Positions 1 through 6,042 of a stretch of 12,180 bases of DNA are shown piece by piece; within the stretch, counting starts at the first letter, position 1, and the number at the start of each line of letters is the position of its first letter. This DNA is from Synergistaceae bacterium (GTDB lineage: Bacteria; Synergistota; Synergistia; Synergistales; Aminobacteriaceae): NCBI GenBank assembly GCA_017427625.1, contig JAFRSL010000284.1:1-12180 (forward strand). The letters are read 5' to 3'. The notes under the pieces were generated by a model. The model did no database searches, was not told the DNA's origin, and saw only the letters and a program-made list of their open reading frames with translations. The translations under genes were made by a program, and so were the position numbers.

Positions 1-12
1 AATGATGACTGC

Positions 13-18
13 TAAAAT
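13..18 (+). promoter_or_regulatory. Possible -10 box for the GTPase operon
   Basis: TAAAAT at 13-18 is one mismatch from the TATAAT consensus and is the best -10-like hexamer upstream of the first gene. Its -35 partner would lie outside the window, so it cannot be verified. If real, transcription would start near position 25, inside the pentanucleotide repeat, leaving a 5' leader of roughly 95 bases. TTGTCT at 47-52 could act as a -35, but no acceptable -10 lies 16-18 bases downstream of it. Confidence 0.25.
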
Positions 19-43
19 GTCAAGTCAAGTCAAGTCAAGTCAA
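19..43 (+). repeat. Pentanucleotide tandem repeat, five GTCAA units
   Basis: Five perfect copies of GTCAA run from 19 to 43, followed by CT in place of the next GT. The array sits 76 bases upstream of the first GTPase start codon, in the promoter or leader. Five-base repeats in this position can change copy number by strand slippage and alter promoter spacing or leader structure. Nothing in the sequence shows that this happens here. Confidence 0.85.
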
Positions 44-73
44 CTATTGTCTTTTTTAACAGGTAGCTTTTCC

Positions 74-93
74 GGGAATTTTCCGTTATTCCC
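74..93. promoter_or_regulatory. Inverted repeat upstream of the GTPase operon
   Basis: GGGAAT at 74-79 and ATTCCC at 88-93 form a perfect 6-base inverted repeat around an 8-base centre. It lies 25 bases before the start codon, just upstream of the ribosome binding site (GAGG at 107-110). It could be an operator for a dimeric regulator or a small leader hairpin. The arms are short enough that chance is a real alternative. Confidence 0.3.
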
Positions 94-118
94 ATTATTT
101 GCCAGTGAGGTGTGAGCA

Positions 119-2389
119 ATGGGACAGGAAAGAACTGAACGCATCAACTCCATCATCAGCAGGCGCAAACCCCTCGTAGAAGATATACAGAATATCCGCA
201 GCAGCATCGGCAAAGTTACATCGAGCTTCGACAGAATGCTCACGGTCTGCCAGGCTGTTCTCAACGATGATAGCCTGTCCCCAGAATTTCAGGGAATGTC
301 AGGCGTTCTCGACACATGCTCAAGGCCGTTGGGCGAACTTCGGAAACTCAACGATGAACTTGCCCTCCTTCAGAACAGATTTTCACGCGACACACTCAAC
401 ATTGCAGTAATCGGACGCGCACGTCAGGGAAAATCCAGGCTCCTCCAAACCATCACAGGACTCGGCGCAGAGGAAATCCCGGACGGAAATCAGGCTTTCT
501 GCACAGGGGTACGCTCCGACATCATCAACACTCCAAATCTCACGGAGGCATACGCGCAGGTCAGCTTCTTAACCGAGAGACAGTTCATCGACGAGAAGGT
601 TGCCCCGTATTTCCGAGACCTTCAGCAGCACAAAGCAGACCTCTTCACTCCGTCAAATATTCAGGACTTCCAGTCATTGATGCTCCCTGAACCCGGAACT
701 TTCAAGGCAAGCCCCGAAACCATGACGCAGATGAATCTCCACCTTCAGCACTTGCGAGACCTTCAGGCACACTTGCCGCAGTATCAGGAATATCTCGGAC
801 GAAGCCCCATGAGAATCGAGCGCGGGCAGATCCGTGAATACGTCGCTCAGGACAACGCTAAAGGTGAGCGCGTGTTCTTTAAGCACATGGCCGTTGACTG
901 TGTTGAAATTTTCTGCAAGTTCCCAAATTCTGACGTTGGCAAACTAAGGCTGATTGACCTTCCGGGACTCGGAGACACCCGAAAGGGAGACACTGAGCAG
1001 TTAGTAAGGGCATTGAGCGATCAGGTTGACCTCGTACTCTTCCTGTCGAAACCATCTAACGCAGGGGCAGGGTGGCAGGATAACGAAGTCAGCCTCTACA
1101 GTCAGGCAAGGCGGGCATTGGGCGAGAAGCTGCCGATTGAGCGATGGTCATTCTGGGTCTTCAACAGGGACTCAAGAGAGGGCGCGGACAACATGATACA
1201 GTGCGGACTTCTCAGGGACTCGATAAGGGACGCACAGATTCAGGTTGCGGGGACGATGATCGCCGACTGCACGAAAGAAGACGAGGTTAGCCGTGAAATC
1301 ATCGACAAGGCGCTTGATTTTCTAGCGGCAAACATTGAGCGCAACGACGCAGCGTATGCCAGCTATCTTCAGGAGGATATATCGAGGACGGTATCACATC
1401 TAAGGGAGAATCTCTCACGCCTTGAGGAAATGACGCGGGAAGGCCGGGCCTCAGATGATGACGCTGACATGTTCGACGTTCTATTCTCGGCAATATGGAA
1501 GAAGATAGCAATAGGAATACAGTCGTGCGTCGGCAAAGGCTCAGAGCTTAGGGACGCTAAAGGAACTCCATGTGAGCCGCTTAGAGAGAGGATAGAGGGC
1601 ATCTTCACGGAGGCTGAAAGCGGGGCGAGTTTCCCGTTCAACGAGGAAGGAATCCGCGAGAAGTACATGGAGTACGGCGACACTATTCGCGTTTACCCTG
1701 AGTGCCTTCACATTCTGAGGACACAGCTGGGTACGAGAATGCAGGAGGATATGGACGACATTCTCAACGCTGTAATGACAGCCATGAAGGACAAATTCGG
1801 GCATATTCTTGGGACTTCAGGGAGGCTTGCGGGGAAATTCGGCTGCGACAATCACGAGATACTTGGACGGATCGTCGCTTACATCAGGGAGAACAATCTT
1901 TCCGAGAAAGTCCCGACGATACTTTACGGGCTTGAGCTTCTTGACGCTTGGAAGCTGAATTACAGGAGCTTCGCACAGCACAGAATCCGTGAGGCTCTCA
2001 ACTGCCTTGACCCTCTCGATGATGCCAACACTTCGCAGGGAGTGCCACGAAATGAGTCTGAAGTCCTCGACATGTTACAGGATCTGTACGAGCAGGCAGT
2101 CTATGAGATGCGCAAGAGATTCGACGGGCCTAACGGGATTTACCCAGAGCCTAACAACGCCGCGTTTGCCGCCGCCGAAGAGTTCAAGGACATAATGATA
2201 CGTTCGGGGAGCGATGAGGAGCGTCTCAAAATCGAGTGGAAGAGGCTATACCGTCCTATGCGCGGAGATGTCTGGCCGGAGGAGTTCGGAAGCTCGCAGA
2301 GGAAGCGTGATGCTTCAGCGGCGATAAGGAGTCATGTTCAGAATATAGAGGAAATTCTTCGGGATTTCCCGGCCATGAGGAGGGCGTAA
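119..2389 (+). CDS. Large dynamin-like/TRAFAC GTPase, first gene of a three-gene GTPase module
   Basis: A 756-aa predicted cytosolic GTPase. Residues 1-90 are helical. A hydrophobic strand (residues 93-98) leads into a P-loop, GRARQGKS (99-106). A polar segment follows whose T129 in 'FCTG' could be the G2 threonine, then a switch II motif DLPGLGD (280-286) after a hydrophobic strand. The expected (N/T)KxD specificity motif is not canonical: 'FNRDS' (348-352) follows the right kind of strand but is altered. The roughly 150-residue insert between G1 and G3 and the long helical C-terminal half (about 410-756) resemble dynamin-like or other large stress GTPases; no membrane segment is seen. The start has GAGG at 107-110, 8 bases upstream. 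The stop is directly followed by the next gene. The GTPase call is solid from motifs; a defence or membrane-stress role is inferred from the neighbours. The precise family is unassigned. Confidence 0.78.
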   Translation: MGQERTERINSIISRRKPLVEDIQNIRSSIGKVTSSFDRMLTVCQAVLNDDSLSPEFQGMSGVLDTCSRPLGELRKLNDELALLQNRFSRDTLNIAVIGRARQGKSRLLQTITGLGAEEIPDGNQAFCTGVRSDIINTPNLTEAYAQVSFLTERQFIDEKVAPYFRDLQQHKADLFTPSNIQDFQSLMLPEPGTFKASPETMTQMNLHLQHLRDLQAHLPQYQEYLGRSPMRIERGQIREYVAQDNAKGERVFFKHMAVDCVEIFCKFPNSDVGKLRLIDLPGLGDTRKGDTEQLVRALSDQVDLVLFLSKPSNAGAGWQDNEVSLYSQARRALGEKLPIERWSFWVFNRDSREGADNMIQCGLLRDSIRDAQIQVAGTMIADCTKEDEVSREIIDKALDFLAANIERNDAAYASYLQEDISRTVSHLRENLSRLEEMTREGRASDDDADMFDVLFSAIWKKIAIGIQSCVGKGSELRDAKGTPCEPLRERIEGIFTEAESGASFPFNEEGIREKYMEYGDTIRVYPECLHILRTQLGTRMQEDMDDILNAVMTAMKDKFGHILGTSGRLAGKFGCDNHEILGRIVAYIRENNLSEKVPTILYGLELLDAWKLNYRSFAQHRIREALNCLDPLDDANTSQGVPRNESEVLDMLQDLYEQAVYEMRKRFDGPNGIYPEPNNAAFAAAEEFKDIMIRSGSDEERLKIEWKRLYRPMRGDVWPEEFGSSQRKRDASAAIRSHVQNIEEILRDFPAMRRA

Positions 2390-3451
2390 GTGATGACTGA
2401 TGACAATATAACCTTCATGTTCTACACGCGGACATTGTCGGAGGATTACCGGGTGTTTTCTGGCGACGGGAGCAAGTCGGGCGATTACGCAAATGATTAC
2501 GCAAAGTTTGAGCAGTTCATGCGGATAGCGCAGGTTGAGAGCGACGATGAGGCAAGTGCGGTAGTCTATGAGGGTGTCGGGAGGTGGTATCTTGCTGTGT
2601 TCGGGCTTAATCGCAAAAGCAAGGACAGAGCCGGGCGTGAGAAAAGATTCTCGTTCTGCGTTTCGTTCAACGACACCAGCTATAATGAGGAAAGCCGTGC
2701 GATGCGGGCATTCTCCAGAGTGGTAGATGACTGGGAGGGAATCGGGGAACTTGCGGACAGTCTCATAGAGGAAACACCTACAACCCGGCGGTATATCATA
2801 GATGTGGACGTTACTGACGAGAAAACCGGGAAGACTGGTACGGTCAAAAAAACTAAAATACGCCGCAGCGAGAATATGAGGTTTGACTATGGTGGATTCA
2901 TTCATGAGCTGGTGCGCGAACGCCCGACTGTTGAGCCTCCTGAACCCGGATATATGCTGAAGTATTTTGCTGACAGGAACAAAATCGTCCCCATCGGCCC
3001 GGAAGAAGAAGATGACGATTCGGGAGAGGGCTATACGTACAGGTGGATACTAGGTCTGTTGCTGGCGGGAGTCTTGGTCGTGGGCTTGCTGATGTGGTAC
3101 TTCACGCGGGGAGAAAGTCCCTCGAAGCCGCCGGCGATTGGGCAGGAACAACCCTCGAAATCGCAGGTCGAAAAATCGAGGAAGCAGGGAAATTCATCGG
3201 AGGAAGCACAAAGCGTAACAAGCAACAACGAGGAGGAAAAGAATGGCGAGCGTAATTCACACACTGGGAATAATGGCACGGGTAATATTGTCGATACTGG
3301 CAGCTCCGATAACAATCCCGGTAAAAATAATCATGTTGGTATTTCGGGCAATCGGCCGGGCAGTAACAAACCTGATTCAGGCGATACGCAGCCGGAGGAA
3401 ACAAAGACAACTCCGAAAAAGGGAGAAGGAGATGAAATTAGTGGCCACTAA
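2390..3451 (+). CDS. Single-pass membrane protein with cytosolic N-terminal domain, GTPase partner
   Basis: 353 aa. Residues 1-200 look like a folded soluble domain; 'FYTR' near 11-14 and a 'DRAGREKRFSFC' stretch (79-90) resemble, by eye only, N-terminal domains of GTPase-associated proteins (GAP1-like). An acidic linker (EEEDDD, 205-210) precedes one strong transmembrane segment (about 219-237), then TR. After that comes a low-complexity tail rich in S, N, G, K and E, likely disordered. The start is GTG 2390, abutting the previous stop, or ATG 2393; AGGAGGG at 2378-2384 serves both (spacing 5 or 8). The last 209 bases are also read in another frame by the next gene, and a third frame is open at 3016-3252, so the tail beyond about residue 242 is uncertain. 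The coupling to two GTPase genes suggests a membrane adaptor or effector; no enzymatic motif is visible. Confidence 0.7.
   Translation: MMTDDNITFMFYTRTLSEDYRVFSGDGSKSGDYANDYAKFEQFMRIAQVESDDEASAVVYEGVGRWYLAVFGLNRKSKDRAGREKRFSFCVSFNDTSYNEESRAMRAFSRVVDDWEGIGELADSLIEETPTTRRYIIDVDVTDEKTGKTGTVKKTKIRRSENMRFDYGGFIHELVRERPTVEPPEPGYMLKYFADRNKIVPIGPEEEDDDSGEGYTYRWILGLLLAGVLVVGLLMWYFTRGESPSKPPAIGQEQPSKSQVEKSRKQGNSSEEAQSVTSNNEEEKNGERNSHTGNNGTGNIVDTGSSDNNPGKNNHVGISGNRPGSNKPDSGDTQPEETKTTPKKGEGDEISGH
3231..3236 (+). promoter_or_regulatory. Ribosome binding site supporting the upstream start of the second GTPase
   Basis: AGGAGG at 3231-3236 lies 6 bases before ATG 3243, an ideal Shine-Dalgarno match and spacing. 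It lies inside the coding region of the preceding gene and is the main reason to accept the long overlapping start rather than the internal ATG at 3432. Confidence 0.65.
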
Positions 3452-4424
3452 TGAGATGAAATTCGCAATTCTAGGCCCAAGCGGTGCGGGAAAAACTACC
3501 CTGCTCGCCTGCATGGCCGAAGAGTTCGAGCGCGTATCACCAGGGACGATCTTCCCGGCAGACCCTTCCACATTCGGGACGCTGACGAAAGCCTACAAGT
3601 CCCTGAAACGCGATGCCAACAATTCAGACTCCCGCCAGTTTGAACGCTCAATCGAAGGAACGTCAATGCTCAGGGAATTTCTCTTCCACGTTGTCGGACG
3701 CGGTGCATACCTTCCTGTGAAGTTCTACGATTTTCCCGGAGGCTGGATAATTCCCGGCGACTCCAACAATAAGACGGTGATCGACATCGTGAAAGCCTCA
3801 GCCGTTATAATCGTCGCAATCAACACGCCGTATCTCATGGAATTTGACGGGAAATACATTGATGATGGCTGCGCGGTTGACGAGATCGAGTGGGTCATCA
3901 AACGTAGCCTTGAGGGTGATGAGAGCGAACGGCTGATTCTCTTTGTGCCGATAAAGTGCGAGAAGTACCTTGAGACTCCAGAAATGCGCGACAATCTCCA
4001 CAAGTCCGTCAAACGTGCTTTCAACAACATGCTGATGCTCACGTCCAATCCTCTGTACATGAACAGGCTTGCAATGGCGATGCTTCCAGTTCAGACCGTC
4101 GGGAACGCGAAATTTGCGAGGTTCAAGATCGCATCTGACGGCAGAGTCGAACGCGAGGTTTACCGCAAGCCTGACCCGCACTCAACATTCAGCCCCAAGA
4201 ATGTCGACCAGCCTATGAGGTACTTGATGAGCTTTTTGCTTGAACAGTTTGCCCAGAACAAGAAAAAAGGCTCGTGGTACGACAAGTTCCTGAGCTTCAT
4301 ATTCAGGGAGGGCGATTTGAGGGAAGTTGCCGAGTATATCAGAAGCGGGATAAAGTCTGACAATGACCTTGAGGCGGGATTCGAGATTTTCTGCGGAAGG
4401 GAGCTTATAGGCTTCAAGCGTTAA
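3243..4424 (+). CDS. P-loop GTPase (double-GTPase/TRAFAC-like) with hydrophobic N-terminal anchor
   Basis: 393 aa. Residues 1-47 are hydrophobic with scattered basic residues, resembling a membrane-inserting hairpin or amphipathic anchor. A strongly basic stretch (50-64) follows. The GTPase core has a P-loop GPSGAGKT (78-85), a switch II-like DFPGG (163-167) after strand VKFY, a hydrophobic strand VIIVAINTP (188-196), an atypical specificity motif in VPIKCE (235-240; K and acidic residue kept, N/T absent) and a late 'PVQTVG' (282-287), as often seen in the double-GTPase group found in bacterial conflict operons. Start 3243 overlaps the previous gene by 209 bp and has an ideal ribosome binding site. 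A second start, ATG 3432 with GGGAG at 3421-3425, would give a 330-aa form lacking the anchor. A terminator follows the stop. The P-loop NTPase call is firm; the exact family and role are inference. Confidence 0.75.
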   Translation: MASVIHTLGIMARVILSILAAPITIPVKIIMLVFRAIGRAVTNLIQAIRSRRKQRQLRKREKEMKLVATNEMKFAILGPSGAGKTTLLACMAEEFERVSPGTIFPADPSTFGTLTKAYKSLKRDANNSDSRQFERSIEGTSMLREFLFHVVGRGAYLPVKFYDFPGGWIIPGDSNNKTVIDIVKASAVIIVAINTPYLMEFDGKYIDDGCAVDEIEWVIKRSLEGDESERLILFVPIKCEKYLETPEMRDNLHKSVKRAFNNMLMLTSNPLYMNRLAMAMLPVQTVGNAKFARFKIASDGRVEREVYRKPDPHSTFSPKNVDQPMRYLMSFLLEQFAQNKKKGSWYDKFLSFIFREGDLREVAEYIRSGIKSDNDLEAGFEIFCGRELIGFKR

Positions 4425-4444
4425 GGCAGTGAAAGTGATTAAGG

Positions 4445-4471
4445 GCCGGGCGAAAACAGTCCGGCTTTTTT
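4445..4471 (+). terminator. Rho-independent terminator of the GTPase operon
   Basis: GCCGG (4445-4449) pairs with CCGGC (4461-4465) across an 11-base loop and is followed at once by six T residues (4466-4471). It begins 21 bases after the stop of the second GTPase and closes the three-gene module. Confidence 0.8.
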
Positions 4472-4472
4472 G

Positions 4473-4501
4473 TTGCCTCAAAGAACAATTGCGGATATAA
4501 T
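4473..4501 (+). promoter_or_regulatory. Sigma70-type promoter of the Rpn nuclease operon
   Basis: A TTGCCT -35 box (4473-4478), a spacer of exactly 17 bases and a perfect TATAAT -10 box (4496-4501) lie immediately after the preceding terminator. Transcription should start near 4508, giving a leader of about 54 bases to ATG 4562. This is the clearest promoter in the window and makes the nuclease gene transcriptionally independent of the GTPase module. Confidence 0.75.
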
Positions 4502-4561
4502 TTTCATACTCATGATTTACACCCTGACGTCAAGAAATTCGTGAAGGAGTCCCTATGCCCT

Positions 4562-5518
4562 ATGGTTGATGAAAGTGTTACCGTAACTGAAACTGAAAGC
4601 CCGTATGACTTTGACGGCATCTGGAAGGAATTTATCCGGGAATATTGGCCGGAGATTCTCCGTGATGTCATTCCGAATTTGTACGATGCTGTTGACTTGG
4701 GGCGCGAGGCTGAATTTCTGGACAAGGAGATGCAGGAGATCTCACAGCAGTTATACGGCGAGAATGACTTAGTATCGAAATGGTACGTCGACAACCTAAT
4801 CAAGATATGGCTCAAGGACGGCCGTGAAGAGTGGGTATTGCTTCACATAGAAGTTCAGGGAAAAGGCGGGGAGATAATCTCGTTGCGAATGTTCCGTTAT
4901 TCGTGCCTTATATTCCTGCGTTACGGGAAACACCCAGCAGCTCTTGCTATACTTACGTCGAAGCGTCCGAAGAAAGAAGGAAATCCTGAAGCCTATCGCT
5001 ATGATGTTTTCGGGACGACTCTGGAATACAAATATCACACGTTGAAGACGTATGAATATCGGAACGAGGAGTTATTAGCAAGCGACAGCCCGGTTCACAT
5101 TTTCATTTACGCGGTGAAGATGGCAGTGAGATACCGAAAGTCTGACGATAAAAAGTTAGAGTACATGATCAAGGTTGCGAGGCTCCTGAAGGCTAGGGGT
5201 TGGAGCGAAGAGAGAATGCGCGTGTTCTTCAAGTACCTTGAATTTCTGATGATAAACAGTGGGCGGGAATACAGGTACACATTCATTGAGAAATCAATAG
5301 AAATATTGGAGGGGAAAAAAGTGAAACTGATGACGTTTGAAGAAGAAGTCAGGGAAAAAGCAATGGCGGAAGGTCTCGCAAAAGGTCTCGCTGAAGCTCA
5401 TGTCAAGACAGCCCGTTACCTTATGGGTTTAGGAACAATGACGGACGAGCAGATAGCTAATGCTGTTCAGCAGACCCCAGAATATGTGGCCACACTGAGG
5501 CAGGAGGTTACAGTTTAA
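4562..5518 (+). CDS. Rpn-family PD-(D/E)XK nuclease
   Basis: 318 aa from ATG 4562. The N-terminal 200 residues fit the Rpn (recombination-promoting nuclease, transposase_31-like) fold: a conserved 'W.EFI..YWP' entry, then candidate catalytic residues D77 ('VDNLIKI') and E97-x-Q99 ('HIEVQGK'), the E-x-Q variant of the PD-(D/E)XK core, then an arginine-bearing helix ('LRMFRY'). The activity expected is metal-dependent DNA cleavage. Residues about 254-318 form a separable helical tail ending in a 'TDEQIA...LRQE' module. AAGGAG (4544-4549) is 12 bases before ATG 4562. GTG 4541 is in frame but has no ribosome binding site; ATG 4555 is well spaced but out of frame and hits a stop after four codons. 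The tail has its own start at 5321 and is duplicated in the next gene. Family call strong; role in phage defence or recombination is inferred from the family. Confidence 0.82.
   Translation: MVDESVTVTETESPYDFDGIWKEFIREYWPEILRDVIPNLYDAVDLGREAEFLDKEMQEISQQLYGENDLVSKWYVDNLIKIWLKDGREEWVLLHIEVQGKGGEIISLRMFRYSCLIFLRYGKHPAALAILTSKRPKKEGNPEAYRYDVFGTTLEYKYHTLKTYEYRNEELLASDSPVHIFIYAVKMAVRYRKSDDKKLEYMIKVARLLKARGWSEERMRVFFKYLEFLMINSGREYRYTFIEKSIEILEGKKVKLMTFEEEVREKAMAEGLAKGLAEAHVKTARYLMGLGTMTDEQIANAVQQTPEYVATLRQEVTV
5301..5372 (+). repeat. Direct repeat, copy 1 (end of nuclease gene)
   Basis: This stretch contains the internal ribosome binding site, the GTG and the first codons of the nuclease tail. It recurs at 5547-5617. 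From the two GTGs (5321 and 5566) I count 47 identical bases out of 52, including a perfect run of 29. The similarity extends upstream through AAATAT and the GAGGGG motif with small indels. It marks a local duplication of the 3' part of the nuclease gene. Confidence 0.8.
5308..5323 (+). promoter_or_regulatory. Internal ribosome binding site and GTG start within the nuclease gene
   Basis: GGAGG at 5308-5312 (part of GGAGGGG) is 8 bases before GTG 5321, which is in frame with the nuclease. This is a better translation start signal than the one for the full-length protein, and the arrangement is retained in the duplicated copy (AGGGG 5554-5558, GTG 5566). Confidence 0.55.
5321..5518 (+). CDS. 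Candidate nested gene: free C-terminal tail of the nuclease (RpnS-like)
   Basis: In-frame translation from GTG 5321 would yield a 65-aa protein identical to the nuclease C-terminus. It is predicted all-helical: an acidic N-terminal part ('TFEEEV'), a short 'AEGLAKGLAEA' linker and a 'TDEQIA' helix-turn-helix-like module. In E. coli Rpn genes, work from the Storz laboratory, as I recall it, showed that internally initiated C-terminal proteins (RpnS) inhibit the full-length toxic nuclease. The position, size and strong internal start here match that pattern. That this protein is made, and that it inhibits, is inference. Confidence 0.42.
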   Translation: MKLMTFEEEVREKAMAEGLAKGLAEAHVKTARYLMGLGTMTDEQIANAVQQTPEYVATLRQEVTV

Positions 5519-6039
5519 TGGATAGGCATGTAACCAAACAGACATCAAATATGAGGGGAAATAAAGTGAAACTGATGACGTTTGAAGAAGAAGTTAGGGA
5601 AAGGACAATAGCGGAAGTAACAGCAAGGATAACGGAAGAAGTAACAGCAAAAAACTATTCTAAATTTGCCTGCTCCCTTATAGAATCAGGGTTGCTGACA
5701 GATGAACAGACAGCTACATTGACCCATCATGAACTAGAAGACATCGAGGCATTACGGCGGTGTCTCATCAGAGAACGGGAAAATATGTTGCTTTCCCTTA
5801 TAAAGTCAGATGAGCTTGACGATGAGCAAATAGCGGCCATTACGAAACAGACAACAAAAAGGGTAATAGCTTTACGTCATTGTGTACGTTTGGAACGCGC
5901 TAGAATGCTGCAAGCTCTTATTAGTTTAGGCTCGCTTACAGAATCAGAAATATCATCGCTCACAGATTATTCTATTGATGAAATTGAAGATTTACGGCAG
6001 GAACTAGAGGCTCAGAAATCAAATACTAAGGAGGCATAA
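5518..6039 (+). CDS. Nuclease-less Rpn-tail protein with three 40-residue repeats
   Basis: 173 aa with no catalytic domain. Residues 17-31 ('VKLMTFEEEV') match the start of the nuclease tail almost exactly. Three copies of the tail module then follow at residues 50-83, 90-123 and 130-163, with an exact spacing of 40 residues (120 bp). Each reads roughly 'LI.sg.LtdeqiaalT....e.i..LR', joined by charged linkers ('IRERE', 'RLERA'). The ATG overlaps the nuclease stop by one base (TAATG), with AGGAGG at 5502-5507, 10 bases upstream. ATG 5551 and GTG 5566 (AGGGG at 5554-5558) are alternative in-frame starts, the latter matching the nested start. Composition is AT-rich: hand counts give 23 and 20 G+C in 60 bases, against 35 in 60 in the next gene. 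The likely role is a binding partner, inhibitor or decoy for the nuclease; no function is proven. Confidence 0.72.
   Translation: MDRHVTKQTSNMRGNKVKLMTFEEEVRERTIAEVTARITEEVTAKNYSKFACSLIESGLLTDEQTATLTHHELEDIEALRRCLIRERENMLLSLIKSDELDDEQIAAITKQTTKRVIALRHCVRLERARMLQALISLGSLTESEISSLTDYSIDEIEDLRQELEAQKSNTKEA
5547..5617 (+). repeat. Direct repeat, copy 2 (start of the repeat protein gene)
   Basis: Second copy of the element at 5301-5372, offset 245 bases from GTG to GTG. It includes the AAATAT and GAGGGG segments, GTG 5566 and the 'KLMTFEEEV' codons. One extra base lies between the GGGG and the GTG, and synonymous changes such as GTC to GTT suggest it is not very recent. Confidence 0.8.
5665..6006 (+). 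repeat. Three tandem 120-bp coding repeats (degenerate)
   Basis: Repeat units begin at 5665, 5785 and 5905. Periodicity is exact at protein level (40 residues), with conserved L-I, the 'L(T/D)(D/E)xE/Q' turn and a terminal 'ALR' or 'DLR'. The DNA copies have diverged considerably, so this is an old expansion or one kept by selection on structure. Confidence 0.75.
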
Positions 6040-6042
6040 ATC

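Noticed and set aside
19..43. CRISPR-like or phage attachment repeat
   Set aside because: Units are only 5 bases with no spacers; this is a simple-sequence tandem repeat.
2315..2905. 196-aa open frame on the - strand
   Set aside because: It lies antisense across the end of the large GTPase and the start of the membrane protein gene, both well supported. The protein resembles no family and no ribosome binding site or promoter was evident.
3043..3255. 70-aa + frame as an independent small gene
   Set aside because: No good ribosome binding site precedes its GTG, and its first part lies over the transmembrane-coding stretch. I treat it only as a possible alternative tail for the membrane protein.
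3109..3255. Programmed -1 frameshift with a slippery heptamer
   Set aside because: I looked for an X XXY YYZ heptamer in the right phase and found none, so programmed shifting is not claimed.
4541..4561. Longer nuclease start at GTG 4541
   Set aside because: No Shine-Dalgarno sequence precedes it, while AAGGAG lies downstream of it and before ATG 4562.
4562..6039. Active transposon carrying the Rpn gene
   Set aside because: Rpn proteins are often labelled putative transposase, but I saw no terminal inverted repeats or target-site duplications around the locus.
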